From the NCBI GenBank assembly GCA_934757275.1, contig CAKVLN010000002.1, positions 299,195 through 363,194 on the forward strand: a DNA stretch of 64,000 bases, read 5' to 3'. This DNA comes from an uncultured Candidatus Melainabacteria bacterium (GTDB lineage: Bacteria; Cyanobacteriota; Vampirovibrionia; Gastranaerophilales; Gastranaerophilaceae). The notes beneath the pieces were generated by a model. The model was not told the origin of the DNA, did not search any database, and saw only the letters and a program-made list of their open reading frames with translations. The translations under genes and the position numbers were made by a program. Below are positions 1-8,782 of the stretch, piece after piece; position 1 is the stretch's first letter, and each line of letters begins with the position of its first letter.

Positions 1-2735
1 TTACTTCCGTCGTTATTAGTTTTAGTTTCTGCAATTTTTTGATTATTAGACATGTTATATACAGTTTCAGTTTCAGTTTCATAACCATTATCAACTATTG
101 TTTTAGTGTTTTTGTCATAATCATAATATGTTTCTGTACTATAGTCTTTGTAATAAATAACTCTGCCTTGTGCATCTTTAGTAGTTGCATCTACAAACTC
201 CAAGCCAAAATATCCATTTTTATATTTATAAGTTGTAGTCTTAATTGCTTTGCCAGTCTTGTCATACTCAATTATTGATGTTGGACTACCATTACCATTT
301 TTCACTGTAACAGTCTTTGAACCGTCAGCTTTATAAGATATTGTAGTTGTACTTGCAACTGACCAACCATTTGATTGATATTTTACTTCACTAATCAAGC
401 GACCTTGAGTGTCATATTTTTGAACACTTATTTTAGTTCCACTCTTATCATTTTCAGTTAATGTTTTTGCACCATTTGTTTCATACTCTACAGAGAAATA
501 TCTTTCTTTTCCATCAGCAGATGTATGTGTTTCTTTACCTGTTGGATTACCGTCTCTATCGAAATTTCGTGTAATCTTAGAACCATCTGAATTATAGGTA
601 ATTTCAACAAAATTATTCCAGACTAGCTTCTTATATTCTAATGTTAGTTTTCCACTATCATCATATTCTTTCTTTGACTCTACTTTTTCATCATAATTAT
701 ATTCAATTTCTGATTTCGTTTTACCATTTTCATAATATTCAGTTTCAGATTCTTTCTTTTCTTCATAACCATATTTTATATTATGTTTCACTTGGCCATT
801 TTCATAATATTCGGTTACGGATTCCTTATCATTGTTATAAGAAACATATTTTATTTCTTGTTTTACTTGACCATTTGCAAAGTATTCAGTTTCTTTTGCA
901 ACTGATTTTCCATATTTTTTATACTCAACAACTTTTGTCACAACTCCATCAACGTAAGTTGTTTCAACTTTGTATCCTTGTGCATTGGTTGAAGTTTCTA
1001 CACCATTTTTCTTTTGAGATGCCTTAACTTCTTCTTCAAATTGTGCATAAGTATAACTTGGTTTTATATGATAAATTGTTGTTTTACCATCTACTGTTGT
1101 TGCAGCATAAAAATATTTGTTTATTTGTTCTTCTGTTGCTTCTGTTTTTTGCAAGTCACTTAGTGTATAAGTTTGTAATGATTTATCATCAGTACCGGAG
1201 GTTAAAGCATCTGCCATACAAAACATAGTATATTTTTTGCCCTTGTATTCTATTTCATATCCAAGCTCATTACCTCTCTTTGAAAATTTTGCTTTAGAGC
1301 TATCTATACCCATTGCATCAGCAATTGTACTAACCATATTCATTGAGATATTGCCTTCAGTAAAATCTTTCACCAATTTTTCCAAAGCTTTTTCTACAAT
1401 AGCGTCTTCATCATTACCTAAAGTTTGTTTAATTTCATCTACATATTTTTGGTAATTATCTTTTGTAATAGTATTGCCATCACCAGCCTTTTTCATATCA
1501 TTAACAACATCTGTTTTCTTATTCTTATCATTCAAGAAGTTTACCAAAACCATAGCTTTTTGATATTGCTCAGCCATTTTTTGTTCAACTTCAGCAATAG
1601 TTTTGCAACCAGCTTCTGTATTCAAAACATAAGTTACGCCACTTGTTGAACTGCCAGATTGCGGTCTTGCATTTGCAGTTTCATCTTTTTTGAAATACTT
1701 ATTAATAATATCATCTGTAAATTTATAAGAATTTTTTAATTCTGAATAACTAAATGTTTTTGGTGCTTTTTCTTTCTCAACTTCTGCCAAGAATTGTGCA
1801 TAAGTTACTGTAGCTTTTAACGCATAAGTTTGAGCTTTTCCATCTACAGTTGTTGCACTATCAAAATATTTGTTAATTAATGTTTGTGTTGCACCAGTTT
1901 TGGTTAAGCTATCTGCTGAATAAGTTTTAACTGTCTTATCATCAGTTCCTTGAATAGCTGCTTTTAGTTTGCATGACAATTGATAAGTTTTATTATCGTA
2001 AGTAAATTGTATACCAACGTTGTTTCCTTTACCTAACAATTTATATTCAACTCCAATAGCTTTTAAGATAGCAGAAACGGTTGCAAATGCTACATTACCT
2101 TGTGTAAAATCTGTGATAAACTTATCTAATGCTTTTTTCTTTGCTGCGTCGGTATCAGTTCCAAGTGTTGATTGTATTTCATCAATATAATCTTGATAAT
2201 TATATGAATTAATTGTTTTATTATCACTCGTTTTTCTCAATTCTGTTGTGCGATTTGTGGTTTTATTCTTATCATTCAAAAAATTCGCCAACAACATATC
2301 ATTTTGATATTGTTGTGCTACTTTTGCCACAACACCATTTATTGTTTTACAACCTGATGATTTATTTAATTCATATTCTGTTTCACTTTTCTTAGTAAAA
2401 TAAGTATTAATTTGCTCATCAGTCAACTTATAAATATCTCTTAATGTTGATGATGAGAATTTTGTATTACTATATACACTTGTTCTTTGTTGTACGTTAT
2501 ATGTTTTGCCACGATAAGTAAACGATGCTCTCGTTGTTACACCGTTTACAGTAATGTCTAAACTAGCTAATCTTGCTTTTAATGTAGAAAAGTTAATCTC
2601 ACCTTTAGAAAACGCACTCATCAATTCTGTTAACTGCGTTAATTTTGGATCACTAGTAATTGGCCTACCGGTCTGAATAGTAGTTTTATTTGTGTTATTC
2701 CATATATCCCCAATTGAATTAAATCTTGCTGTCAT
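1..2735 (-). CDS. Large modular repeat protein with MORN-like C-terminal repeats (partial, runs off window)
   Basis: Translating the minus strand from the ATG at 2735 gives an uninterrupted reading frame of at least 911 codons that leaves the window without a stop. SD AGAGGT lies just upstream. After a unique ~95-residue N-terminus come two diverged copies of a ~230-residue module (about residues 95-327 and 328-560). Each has a GCKTI motif, an NFLNDKNK motif and an I-x-KYF segment. From about residue 600 there are MORN-variant/YD-like repeats of the form EYYENGQVK followed by I-x-Y, then DGS/DTQGR-type repeats. No signal peptide or membrane segment is seen. It is second in an operon 41 bp behind the 117-residue gene and shares its sigma-28-type promoter. 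Surface or exported protein is an inference; the function is unknown. Confidence 0.85.
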   Translation of the reverse strand, partial: MTARFNSIGDIWNNTNKTTIQTGRPITSDPKLTQLTELMSAFSKGEINFSTLKARLASLDITVNGVTTRASFTYRGKTYNVQQRTSVYSNTKFSSSTLRDIYKLTDEQINTYFTKKSETEYELNKSSGCKTINGVVAKVAQQYQNDMLLANFLNDKNKTTNRTTELRKTSDNKTINSYNYQDYIDEIQSTLGTDTDAAKKKALDKFITDFTQGNVAFATVSAILKAIGVEYKLLGKGNNVGIQFTYDNKTYQLSCKLKAAIQGTDDKTVKTYSADSLTKTGATQTLINKYFDSATTVDGKAQTYALKATVTYAQFLAEVEKEKAPKTFSYSELKNSYKFTDDIINKYFKKDETANARPQSGSSTSGVTYVLNTEAGCKTIAEVEQKMAEQYQKAMVLVNFLNDKNKKTDVVNDMKKAGDGNTITKDNYQKYVDEIKQTLGNDEDAIVEKALEKLVKDFTEGNISMNMVSTIADAMGIDSSKAKFSKRGNELGYEIEYKGKKYTMFCMADALTSGTDDKSLQTYTLSDLQKTEATEEQINKYFYAATTVDGKTTIYHIKPSYTYAQFEEEVKASQKKNGVETSTNAQGYKVETTYVDGVVTKVVEYKKYGKSVAKETEYFANGQVKQEIKYVSYNNDKESVTEYYENGQVKHNIKYGYEEKKESETEYYENGKTKSEIEYNYDEKVESKKEYDDSGKLTLEYKKLVWNNFVEITYNSDGSKITRNFDRDGNPTGKETHTSADGKERYFSVEYETNGAKTLTENDKSGTKISVQKYDTQGRLISEVKYQSNGWSVASTTTISYKADGSKTVTVKNGNGSPTSIIEYDKTGKAIKTTTYKYKNGYFGLEFVDATTKDAQGRVIYYKDYSTETYYDYDKNTKTIVDNGYETETETVYNMSNNQKIAETKTNNDGS

Positions 2736-2776
2736 TTCTTATTACCTCTTTTACTAATACTCTAAAAAACTATTTT

Positions 2777-3130
2777 TTACACAAAATCGTAACTTATAAA
2801 CTCAGTGTCTGTGTCCAAGGAAACCCTAAAATTGTCTTTCCTATTAACTATTGTACATTTGCCTTCACCAACGTTAAATCTTGTTATCTCATTTTTTACA
2901 GGCAAAATTTTCTTTGCTAATTCCAAAGCATCTTCTAAACTCTCTACCACATCAAATTGCTTTAAGCGTTCTTTAAATTCCTTCAATTTTTCTACTTTGT
3001 TGGTGTCAACTTTCTGTTGTATTTCATATTTGTTATAGGCTTCATTCATTGAATAATCATTACTTGTTTCTGTTTTCTTCATTTCATAAGTCTTTGTGTC
3101 TACGCTTTGATTAAAATTTTGAGTATCCAT
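2777..3130 (-). CDS. Small hydrophilic hypothetical protein, first gene of sigma-28-type operon
   Basis: 117 residues, not recognised. SD GAGGAG sits eight bases before the ATG. The protein is charged, rich in Lys, Glu and Asp, with no Cys and no membrane segment. Residues ~40-75 look helical and could form a short coiled coil. Its small size, position immediately before a very large repeat protein and shared promoter would suit a chaperone or partner for that protein, but this is inference from context only. Confidence 0.8.
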   Translation of the reverse strand: MDTQNFNQSVDTKTYEMKKTETSNDYSMNEAYNKYEIQQKVDTNKVEKLKEFKERLKQFDVVESLEDALELAKKILPVKNEITRFNVGEGKCTIVNRKDNFRVSLDTDTEFISYDFV

Positions 3131-3173
3131 TTTCTTTGCTCCTCATTATTTACCATATATTTTTACTCCATAT

Positions 3174-3200
3174 ATATCGGCACATTTTTAAAAAACTTTA
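3174..3200 (-). promoter_or_regulatory. Sigma-28 (FliA)-type promoter of the 3130 operon
   Basis: On the minus strand, TAAAGTTT (3200-3193) is followed after exactly 11 bases by GCCGATAT (3181-3174). This matches the flagellar sigma-28 consensus TAAAGTTT-N11-GCCGATAA at 15 of 16 positions. The start codon is about 44 bases downstream of the -10. A nearly identical element lies at 22858-22884, and upstream sequence is conserved too (TTGTAACAATTTGCC on the minus strand at 22858-22884; a diverged version here). Confidence 0.85.
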
Positions 3201-3292
3201 ATGATTTTAGGCAAATTGTTACAAATCTACATAAAACGTAGTAAAAGTTTACAATCGGGCAAATTATTAGAGAAAAATGTTTTTATATATGT

Positions 3293-4663
3293 ATGGATAG
3301 TGTGAAATTTCAAAATCTTAATAATATATATCAAGTTGCTAGTATCAAGAAAAAAGCAGAAGCAACTCCTGTTGAGCAACCCAGCACAAAAGCAACGACA
3401 GCTCCAGCGTTTAGAGCGCAAGCTTACACGTCTGCAGTAACAATCAGAACCTCACTTGCTAACAAGGACGAAAGAAAAAAATACGAAGAATTGTCAAGCG
3501 AATTGGAATTGCCATACAGAAAGAAGTTAGAATTTGCGCTTAAATCAGGGCAATTATTAAAAGACAACTCTAATGACAAAAGCACAGTGCTTGATAACTT
3601 GCATAAAATTATTAAAGAAGAACGTGACCCAGGGTTAGACAAAGTCACCATCTTGAAAGAGTGTCTAGACATCTTAGCCAACCCTTATGTAATCACGCAA
3701 ACTTGCGAGGACATTCCAAATCAGTACAAGCGTCAAGTAATTGGTTTGATTACAAATTTATCAGAAGATCCAAACGAAATTACAAAAACTCGTTGGGAAT
3801 TAGACAACATGCACACTGGAACATGTCCAGCCGCAAGCATCGAGTTCGACTTAGCAACCAAGCACACTGCGGAATTTTTCAGAATAGTAGAAGGTTTGAC
3901 ATCTCCGCAAAACGAAGTTATAAAAACCATTCAAATGGATAATTTATCTAAAAAATCAAATGATGCAATCTGGCTTTTAAAAACCTTTAAAACGCCACAC
4001 AAGATAGACAATTTTGAAACCGCAACTGTTTTGTTAAAACCTGACGACAATGCAATAATAAGAGCTAGAATACAAAACAGCAACAGAGATGCTGGCGAGC
4101 GTTCTATAATTGATGTACTTATGCAATCAACATTTATGCAACTAGGCTCTCAACAGACTTACAACTCGCTTACAGACAAGCGTGCGCCTAATGAATGGAC
4201 GCAAGAAGACGGAGGTTTAATCGATTTTGAAAAAACTTATGTAGAGTCTGTAGTTGAAGACAAAAACACAACATCTGTTACCTATCAAAAAGTTGACGAA
4301 AACGGACGACTTTGCGGTTACGAAAAAGATTTTGGCACAATAAAAAAAGAATTGTTAGACACATTAAAAATGGGTCATAACATAATTATCGGTTACACTT
4401 GGCCAGATCCTGATAACGACAATAGATTAGCAGGACATGAAATCACAATTGTAGGTTACAAAACAAACTCAAACGGCGAAGGAGTGTTTATTTGCCAAGA
4501 TTCTGATGATGATATTTCAGCTCCAATTGAAATGACAGAAAAAGAATTGTTACCTAAAATTCACCATGCTGGTTTGCCTGATGAAATCGCCTCTCGTGAT
4601 TTTAAGTATCAAGATAGTTGGGAAGTTGGTGTAAACGAGTTTCAAGATTTGAAGACGGCGTAG
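3293..4663 (+). CDS. Predicted papain-like/C39-like cysteine peptidase of unknown role
   Basis: 456 residues. The ATG at 3293 is the first in frame; no convincing SD is visible. Residues ~170-190 hold GTCPAAS (Cys178), resembling the nucleophile motif of C39/papain-like peptidases. AGHEITIVGY supplies His382 and CQDSDDD supplies Asp403, so the Cys-His-Asp order and spacing fit a papain-fold enzyme. The first ~55 residues are low-complexity and Ala/Thr/Gln-rich with an APAFRAQ segment, and there is no signal peptide or membrane helix. It is divergent from the sigma-28 operon at 3130. Assignment rests on motif reading; an inactive or transglutaminase-like member is possible. Confidence 0.75.
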   Translation: MDSVKFQNLNNIYQVASIKKKAEATPVEQPSTKATTAPAFRAQAYTSAVTIRTSLANKDERKKYEELSSELELPYRKKLEFALKSGQLLKDNSNDKSTVLDNLHKIIKEERDPGLDKVTILKECLDILANPYVITQTCEDIPNQYKRQVIGLITNLSEDPNEITKTRWELDNMHTGTCPAASIEFDLATKHTAEFFRIVEGLTSPQNEVIKTIQMDNLSKKSNDAIWLLKTFKTPHKIDNFETATVLLKPDDNAIIRARIQNSNRDAGERSIIDVLMQSTFMQLGSQQTYNSLTDKRAPNEWTQEDGGLIDFEKTYVESVVEDKNTTSVTYQKVDENGRLCGYEKDFGTIKKELLDTLKMGHNIIIGYTWPDPDNDNRLAGHEITIVGYKTNSNGEGVFICQDSDDDISAPIEMTEKELLPKIHHAGLPDEIASRDFKYQDSWEVGVNEFQDLKTA

Positions 4664-5023
4664 GGGGGGGGAAAATGTGGGGATTAATACCCACCCGCAT
4701 TTGTAGCTCGCTCACGCTCGCACAACTGCGACCTCCCTAACTAGGGAGGTTTAGAGATGTAGGCTAGGAAAAACTACTAAAAACATTGATAAAAATGATT
4801 AACGAAGAAGGCGTTCCCACCGATTTTGCCTAAATGGGCATGGTTAATAAAAGGCTGGATTCTTCGTGCTAATCGCACTCAGAATGATCCATGACTTGCC
4901 TGTTTGGCGTATTGTTTAACCCTCTCCCTAACCCTCTCCCTCGGAGAGGGGGCTAAAGACGTTCATTTGGCACAAATTTCACCTTCTTTAGCAAGAGGGA
5001 AACAAGGTCGTTCAATTGCTATT
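4664..5023. repeat. Intergenic cluster of dispersed repeat modules
   Basis: No gene is supported here. 4688-4756 carries the module CCCACCCGCATT...CTCCCTAACTAGGGAGGT (inverted repeat CTCCCTAACTAGGGAG). 4778-4888 carries the module GGCGTTCCCACCG...GGCTGGATTCTTCG...GCTAATCGCACTCAGAAT. 4918-4960 holds CCCTCTCCCT direct and inverted repeats. The same modules recur at 23.1-23.7, 52.6, 54.7-54.9, 62.3 and 63.5-63.9 kb, in both orientations and always between genes. Frames through this stretch are repeat-derived. Confidence 0.8.
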
Positions 5024-6067
5024 TTAGCCTTCCAAATATGTATACTCTGGATTTGCTTGCAATTTTGCCTCAATTTGTTCAAAATTTGCCAAACCTTCTG
5101 TTGCGCCAAATTCTGACACTACGCAAGAAGAATTTACAGAGGCGTACATCAAAGACAAACCTACATTCAATTTTGTTCTCTCTAATGCAGCACAGAAGGT
5201 TGATGCAAATGCATCACCAGCACCCAAAGTTGAAACTACAGGTGATGGGAATACTGGGCAGAAATAGAATTTTTGACCATCATAAGCATAAGCACCTTTG
5301 CCACCATCAGTTATTACTATAATCTGATAATCCATAACCTTCATTGTAGTTAACATCTTCTTAACATCTCTATGTATAAGTTCATGCGAGAATTTTTCTG
5401 TTTTAGTATCAGGTCTTACTTGAATACCAGTTGTCATAGTTGCTTCTTCTTTATTCATAACAACAATATGCGCAGATTTAAGAATAGTTTTAATATGTTC
5501 AAAACCACGTTTAATACTTGTTGTACCTGCGTTAAAGCAAATTCTTGTACCTTGTTGGTGAGCATACTCAACAATCGGTTCTAACACTTTATTTGATTCG
5601 CCATTCAAAGGAGCTACATAAATTAAATCAGCGTCCTTGATTGCATCATAATTGATTTCATCTTCTCTAATTTCTGCGTTAGCACCTCTGTGTGCCAAAA
5701 CGGTTCTATCGCCTTGAAAACTTACCAAAATTATAGAAAAACCCGTAGATGTATCAGCTTTTTGAATAATATTATTTAACTTAACGCCTCTTGGTTTAAA
5801 CGAGTCCAAAATACCTTCTGAATAAATATCTTCACCTATTTTAAATATAGCAGAAGTTTCAAACCCCAAATTATCAAAATTGCATGCAGTGTTAACACCG
5901 CCACCGCCTACATTTGATGAAAATGTTGTAATATCAATCTTTGAGCCATAAGGATAACTCATAAAATCAGAATTTTTATTTTTTGAGCATACAGAAACAA
6001 TATTTGCGTCATCACATTCAACGAATACGTCCATTGTAGCACTACCAATTGTTAAAACCTTTGTCAT
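5024..6067 (-). CDS. PfkB-family carbohydrate/nucleoside kinase (ribokinase-like)
   Basis: 347 residues. ATP-dependent phosphorylation of a sugar or nucleoside in the cytosol. The N-terminal VLTIGSATMDVFVE strand and GGGGVNTACN match the PfkB substrate-binding region, and GAGDAFASTF is the C-terminal PfkB signature with the catalytic Asp. Length is a little above the usual 300-320. SD GGAGG precedes the ATG. Substrate cannot be told from sequence: ribokinase, adenosine kinase and fructokinase relatives all share these motifs. It is divergent from the small gene at 6149. Confidence 0.9.
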   Translation of the reverse strand: MTKVLTIGSATMDVFVECDDANIVSVCSKNKNSDFMSYPYGSKIDITTFSSNVGGGGVNTACNFDNLGFETSAIFKIGEDIYSEGILDSFKPRGVKLNNIIQKADTSTGFSIILVSFQGDRTVLAHRGANAEIREDEINYDAIKDADLIYVAPLNGESNKVLEPIVEYAHQQGTRICFNAGTTSIKRGFEHIKTILKSAHIVVMNKEEATMTTGIQVRPDTKTEKFSHELIHRDVKKMLTTMKVMDYQIIVITDGGKGAYAYDGQKFYFCPVFPSPVVSTLGAGDAFASTFCAALERTKLNVGLSLMYASVNSSCVVSEFGATEGLANFEQIEAKLQANPEYTYLEG

Positions 6068-6148
6068 AATATTCCTCCATATATTATTATTTTATTACAA
6101 ATAGCAAAAAATATATTTACGAGTTTTAATAGAATTATTGGAGGCAAC

Positions 6149-6532
6149 ATGAATATTAATAACAACATTACATTTACAGGTAGAAAAGAAGTTATATACG
6201 GCTTAACAAAAGCATCAGAAGAGGCTAAAGACGCAGAAGTAGATAGACTAATGTCAATTGGAGCTTTTGCTAGTCCAAGTAGAAATGCAAAAGCGCATCA
6301 ACATACTTCTGCAATGAAAGCTTATGTTGACATGGTAGTGCATGACGATGCTTTTGTTGACACTATGAAAAATATTAAAAGAGATAAAAAAACTAAGCCA
6401 ATTCGTGACAACTTAAAGAACATGGACACTTATCTTAATCTAAAAAATGCGATTAGAAATTGTGCTAAAAAGACTTTTCCAAACTTAGAAGAACTTTCAC
6501 TTAACAAACTTTGGAATGCTATTATAAAATAA
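6149..6532 (+). CDS. Small hypothetical protein with N-terminal ITFTG signature
   Basis: 127 residues, strong SD TTGGAGG. It starts MNINNNITFTGRKEV, a short F-x-G N-terminus that recurs in otherwise unrelated proteins of this window (8783, 10893 and 27439 genes). The rest is soluble, basic and probably helical, with no Cys pairs or membrane segment. Function not recognised. A palindromic repeat lies just after the stop. Confidence 0.8.
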   Translation: MNINNNITFTGRKEVIYGLTKASEEAKDAEVDRLMSIGAFASPSRNAKAHQHTSAMKAYVDMVVHDDAFVDTMKNIKRDKKTKPIRDNLKNMDTYLNLKNAIRNCAKKTFPNLEELSLNKLWNAIIK

Positions 6533-6553
6533 GATATTGTCTACAGTATTGTT

Positions 6554-6577
6554 GTTGGGCAAGTATGCCCAACCGAC
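6554..6577. repeat. Palindromic intergenic repeat GTTGGGC-N6-GCCCAAC (copy 1)
   Basis: Perfect 7-bp inverted repeat GTTGGGC AAGTAT GCCCAAC followed by CGAC, 22 bases after the stop of the 6149 gene. It belongs to a five-member family in this window (also 19266, 23673, 31076 and 63919). REP-like, or a weak hairpin terminator. Confidence 0.85.
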
Positions 6578-6739
6578 GGATTTAGAGTGCTAAAAATTTC
6601 TTTTGTAAACAATTGTTAATTTTATGTTCACATGACTTGTAATGTTTATTTCGATGATATAGAATGTGTATATAAAGATTAGGGATTGATTTAAAACTTG
6701 AATAAACATTGAGTGCATATCTATGTTTGCAAGTTAGTG

Positions 6740-6751
6740 CTTTGCGCAAAG
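6740..6751 (+). promoter_or_regulatory. Palindrome CTTTGCGCAAAG just upstream of the flagellin ribosome binding site
   Basis: A perfect 12-bp palindrome ends a few bases before the AGGTTAGGGA ribosome-binding region of the flagellin gene. A hairpin or operator here could affect translation or initiation. I found no sigma-28 promoter in the 160 bp upstream, unlike the genes at 3130 and 22815. Confidence 0.4.
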
Positions 6752-6763
6752 AAAGGTTAGGGA

Positions 6764-7609
6764 ATGGCACTTACTATTAACACGAACTTGTCGTCATTAA
6801 TTGTACAGAAGAATTTGAGTTCTGCAACAACAAGTCTTAACAATGCAATTGAGAGAATGAGCACAGGTTACAAAATTAACCACGCAAAAGACAACGCTGC
6901 TGGTTTTTCTATTGCAAATAATTGGCAAACTAAAATAGGATCATTAGATATCGCATCTGATAATGCCTCAATGGGCGCAGACATGTTAAAAACTGCAGAA
7001 GAAAATTACTCTCTAATAACAGAACACTTGCAACGTGTAAGAGATTTGACAGAGCAAGCCGCTAACGGAACTTATGGAGCTGATTCATTAAAAGCTATTG
7101 CCTCTGAAATGACTGCAAGACTTAATGAAATTGATAGAATTGCAGCTAATGCTGAATTTAACGGAATTAGTTTGATGAAGGGTACTGGTACAGCAGTTAA
7201 TCTTCAAGTTGGACTTGATGCCTCTGATAATAGTAAAATCGCATTGGATGCTACTTTATTCGCAGGTGCTGCTTCAAAAGACTTGATAGGTTCTGAAATT
7301 GCTGCTTTTGTTACAAAAGCGTCTACAACTTCAACTGCGGCATCTGCTCTTACTGAATTAGACAAAGCTATAACAAAAGTTTCTGATAGACAAACCGCTA
7401 TTGGTGCAGCTCAAAACAGAGTTGAATCAGCGATTAGCGCAATTAGCGTTCAGTCTGAAAACTTGACATCATCATTATCTACGATTAAAGATGCTGATGT
7501 TGCTAACGAATCTTCTAGTTATATTAAGGCGCAAATTTTGCAACAAGCATCTGCAACTTTGCTTGCAACTGCAAACCAAGCACCTAGTATAGCTTTGAAC
7601 TTGATATAA
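6764..7609 (+). CDS. fliC: Flagellin
   Basis: 281 residues, short for a flagellin. The conserved D0/D1 N-terminus is clear (INTNLSSLIVQKNL, ERMSTGYKIN, KDNAAGFSIAN, then RVRDLTEQAANGTY and EIDRIAANAEFNGISLM). The C-terminal D1/D0 helix ends in ATANQAPSIALNLI, the usual flagellin terminus. The variable central domain (roughly residues 145-200) is minimal, so this is a compact D0-D1-only filament protein. It is secreted through the flagellar type III system, which explains the lack of a signal peptide. No other flagellar gene is in the window. Intrinsic terminator follows at 7655. Confidence 0.95.
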   Translation: MALTINTNLSSLIVQKNLSSATTSLNNAIERMSTGYKINHAKDNAAGFSIANNWQTKIGSLDIASDNASMGADMLKTAEENYSLITEHLQRVRDLTEQAANGTYGADSLKAIASEMTARLNEIDRIAANAEFNGISLMKGTGTAVNLQVGLDASDNSKIALDATLFAGAASKDLIGSEIAAFVTKASTTSTAASALTELDKAITKVSDRQTAIGAAQNRVESAISAISVQSENLTSSLSTIKDADVANESSSYIKAQILQQASATLLATANQAPSIALNLI

Positions 7610-7654
7610 AAATTATAATTAATTTGTTGTTGATTGGGATATGTACTTATATAT

Positions 7655-7684
7655 GAGCTTGAATTTTCAAGCTCTTTTTATTTT
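7655..7684 (+). terminator. Intrinsic terminator of flagellin gene
   Basis: GAGCTTGAA/TTCAAGCTC 9-bp perfect stem with a two-base gap, followed by TTTTTATTTT. Confidence 0.9.
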
Positions 7685-7691
7685 GTTTATC

Positions 7692-7976
7692 TTAAAAAAT
7701 ATAATCAGAATTACCTAGTTCCAAATTTTTGTTAAATTCTCGAACTAAGTCGGAAGATATTTTCCAATTAATTTTGCCATTAGGGTACTTAATATAATGT
7801 TCTGTAGAGCACATTGTTGAAACAAAACAAGCATCAAGAACATTCATGAAAGAAATATCCACACTCATATTTTCACAATGGTATTTTTGAATATAGGAGT
7901 TTATTAAAGCTACTGCCTCTTTTGGATTTGTAGTATTCGGGGTAAGCGTGTCGCTTTGGGGTAATAGTTGTAACAT
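7692..7976 (-). CDS. Small hypothetical protein
   Basis: 94 residues from the ATG at 7976, chosen because AAGGAAGA lies ten bases upstream; a longer frame starting at 8009 has no SD. Mixed alpha/beta composition with two Cys around residues 50-56 in a DACFVSTMCS segment and no membrane helix. It might be an STAS-like or regulatory small domain, but I do not recognise the family. It is convergent with flagellin across a shared terminator region. Confidence 0.7.
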   Translation of the reverse strand: MLQLLPQSDTLTPNTTNPKEAVALINSYIQKYHCENMSVDISFMNVLDACFVSTMCSTEHYIKYPNGKINWKISSDLVREFNKNLELGNSDYIF

Positions 7977-8096
7977 GTATATCTTCCTTAATACTCTGAT
8001 TAACGGCATTATTTTTATTTTTTTTAATTATTTTCTACAAAATCATACGAACGGTTGAGATGTTTGTTATACAATTAAGAAAAAGGAGAGTTTATT

Positions 8097-8633
8097 ATGA
8101 CAAAATTAGATGCTTTAGAAGCAGCAAAAAAAATAAAAATGTTAGTTTTTGATTGTGATGGTGTCATGACTGATGGTAGTGTAACTTATGACGAAAATGG
8201 CGTTGAATACAAAACTTTTAATGTAAAAGACGGGCATGGAATTGTTAGAATGAACAAATCTGGTTTTATTACTGCAATTATCACTGCTAGAAATAATGGA
8301 ACAGTTGCACACAGAGCCAAAAATTTGAACTTCACAGAGGTTTATCAAGGCAGACAATACAAGTTACCTGCGCTAGAAGAACTTATGGGAAAATATAATC
8401 TAACTTATGAAAATGTATCTTATATGGGCGACGATTTGCCAGATATTTGCATTTTAGAAAAAGTTGGACTTGCTTGTTGTCCAGCCGATGCAGTAAAAGA
8501 AGTTCAAGAAATTTGCAATTTCAAATCTAGCATAAACGGTGGTCGTGGCGCAGTTAGAGAATTATGCGACTTCATTCTTGACGCTCAAGGAATTGAAAAA
8601 CAATACATAGTTTCAGAAGGTGCTGGAAGATAA
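8097..8633 (+). CDS. kdsC: 3-deoxy-D-manno-octulosonate 8-phosphate phosphatase (KdsC-like HAD)
   Basis: 178 residues, the usual KdsC length. It hydrolyses KDO-8-phosphate to KDO for the inner core of lipopolysaccharide. HAD motif I is FDCDGVMTDG, with KDGHGI next to it, the Thr of motif II in IITARN, and motif III/IV as YMGDDLPD. The C1-type small tetrameric HAD architecture is intact. SD AAGGAGAG. It stands alone here, but the lipid A genes lpxD/lpxC 10 kb downstream support an LPS-making diderm. Confidence 0.93.
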   Translation: MTKLDALEAAKKIKMLVFDCDGVMTDGSVTYDENGVEYKTFNVKDGHGIVRMNKSGFITAIITARNNGTVAHRAKNLNFTEVYQGRQYKLPALEELMGKYNLTYENVSYMGDDLPDICILEKVGLACCPADAVKEVQEICNFKSSINGGRGAVRELCDFILDAQGIEKQYIVSEGAGR

Positions 8634-8782
8634 TTTTTCTAAAAATTCCCTCCATAAAATGTTAAAAACGGCTTAGAATGTAAAGTTTTCTTAAAATCGT
8701 ATATACTTTGCTTGTTAAGTTTTAAACAAATTTGTATAATAGTGTAGCGGTTACACTTTAGCTTGAAATATGGAGGGTTATA

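Noticed and set aside
39..2395. Several plus-strand ORFs of 60-128 codons at the left edge.
   Set aside because: They are antisense shadows of the large open minus-strand gene 1-2735, which has an SD and coherent repeats.
4664..5023. Possible CRISPR array in repeat-rich gaps.
   Set aside because: Repeats are irregular, of different types and lack uniform spacers; no cas genes in the window.
4904..5116. ORF with LTLSLTLSLGEG repeats.
   Set aside because: It translates the CCCTCTCCCT dispersed repeat and the 3' end of the PfkB gene.
6600..6763. Sigma-28 promoter before flagellin.
   Set aside because: TAATGTTT and TAAAGATT are present but no GCCGAT-like -10 follows at 11 bases.
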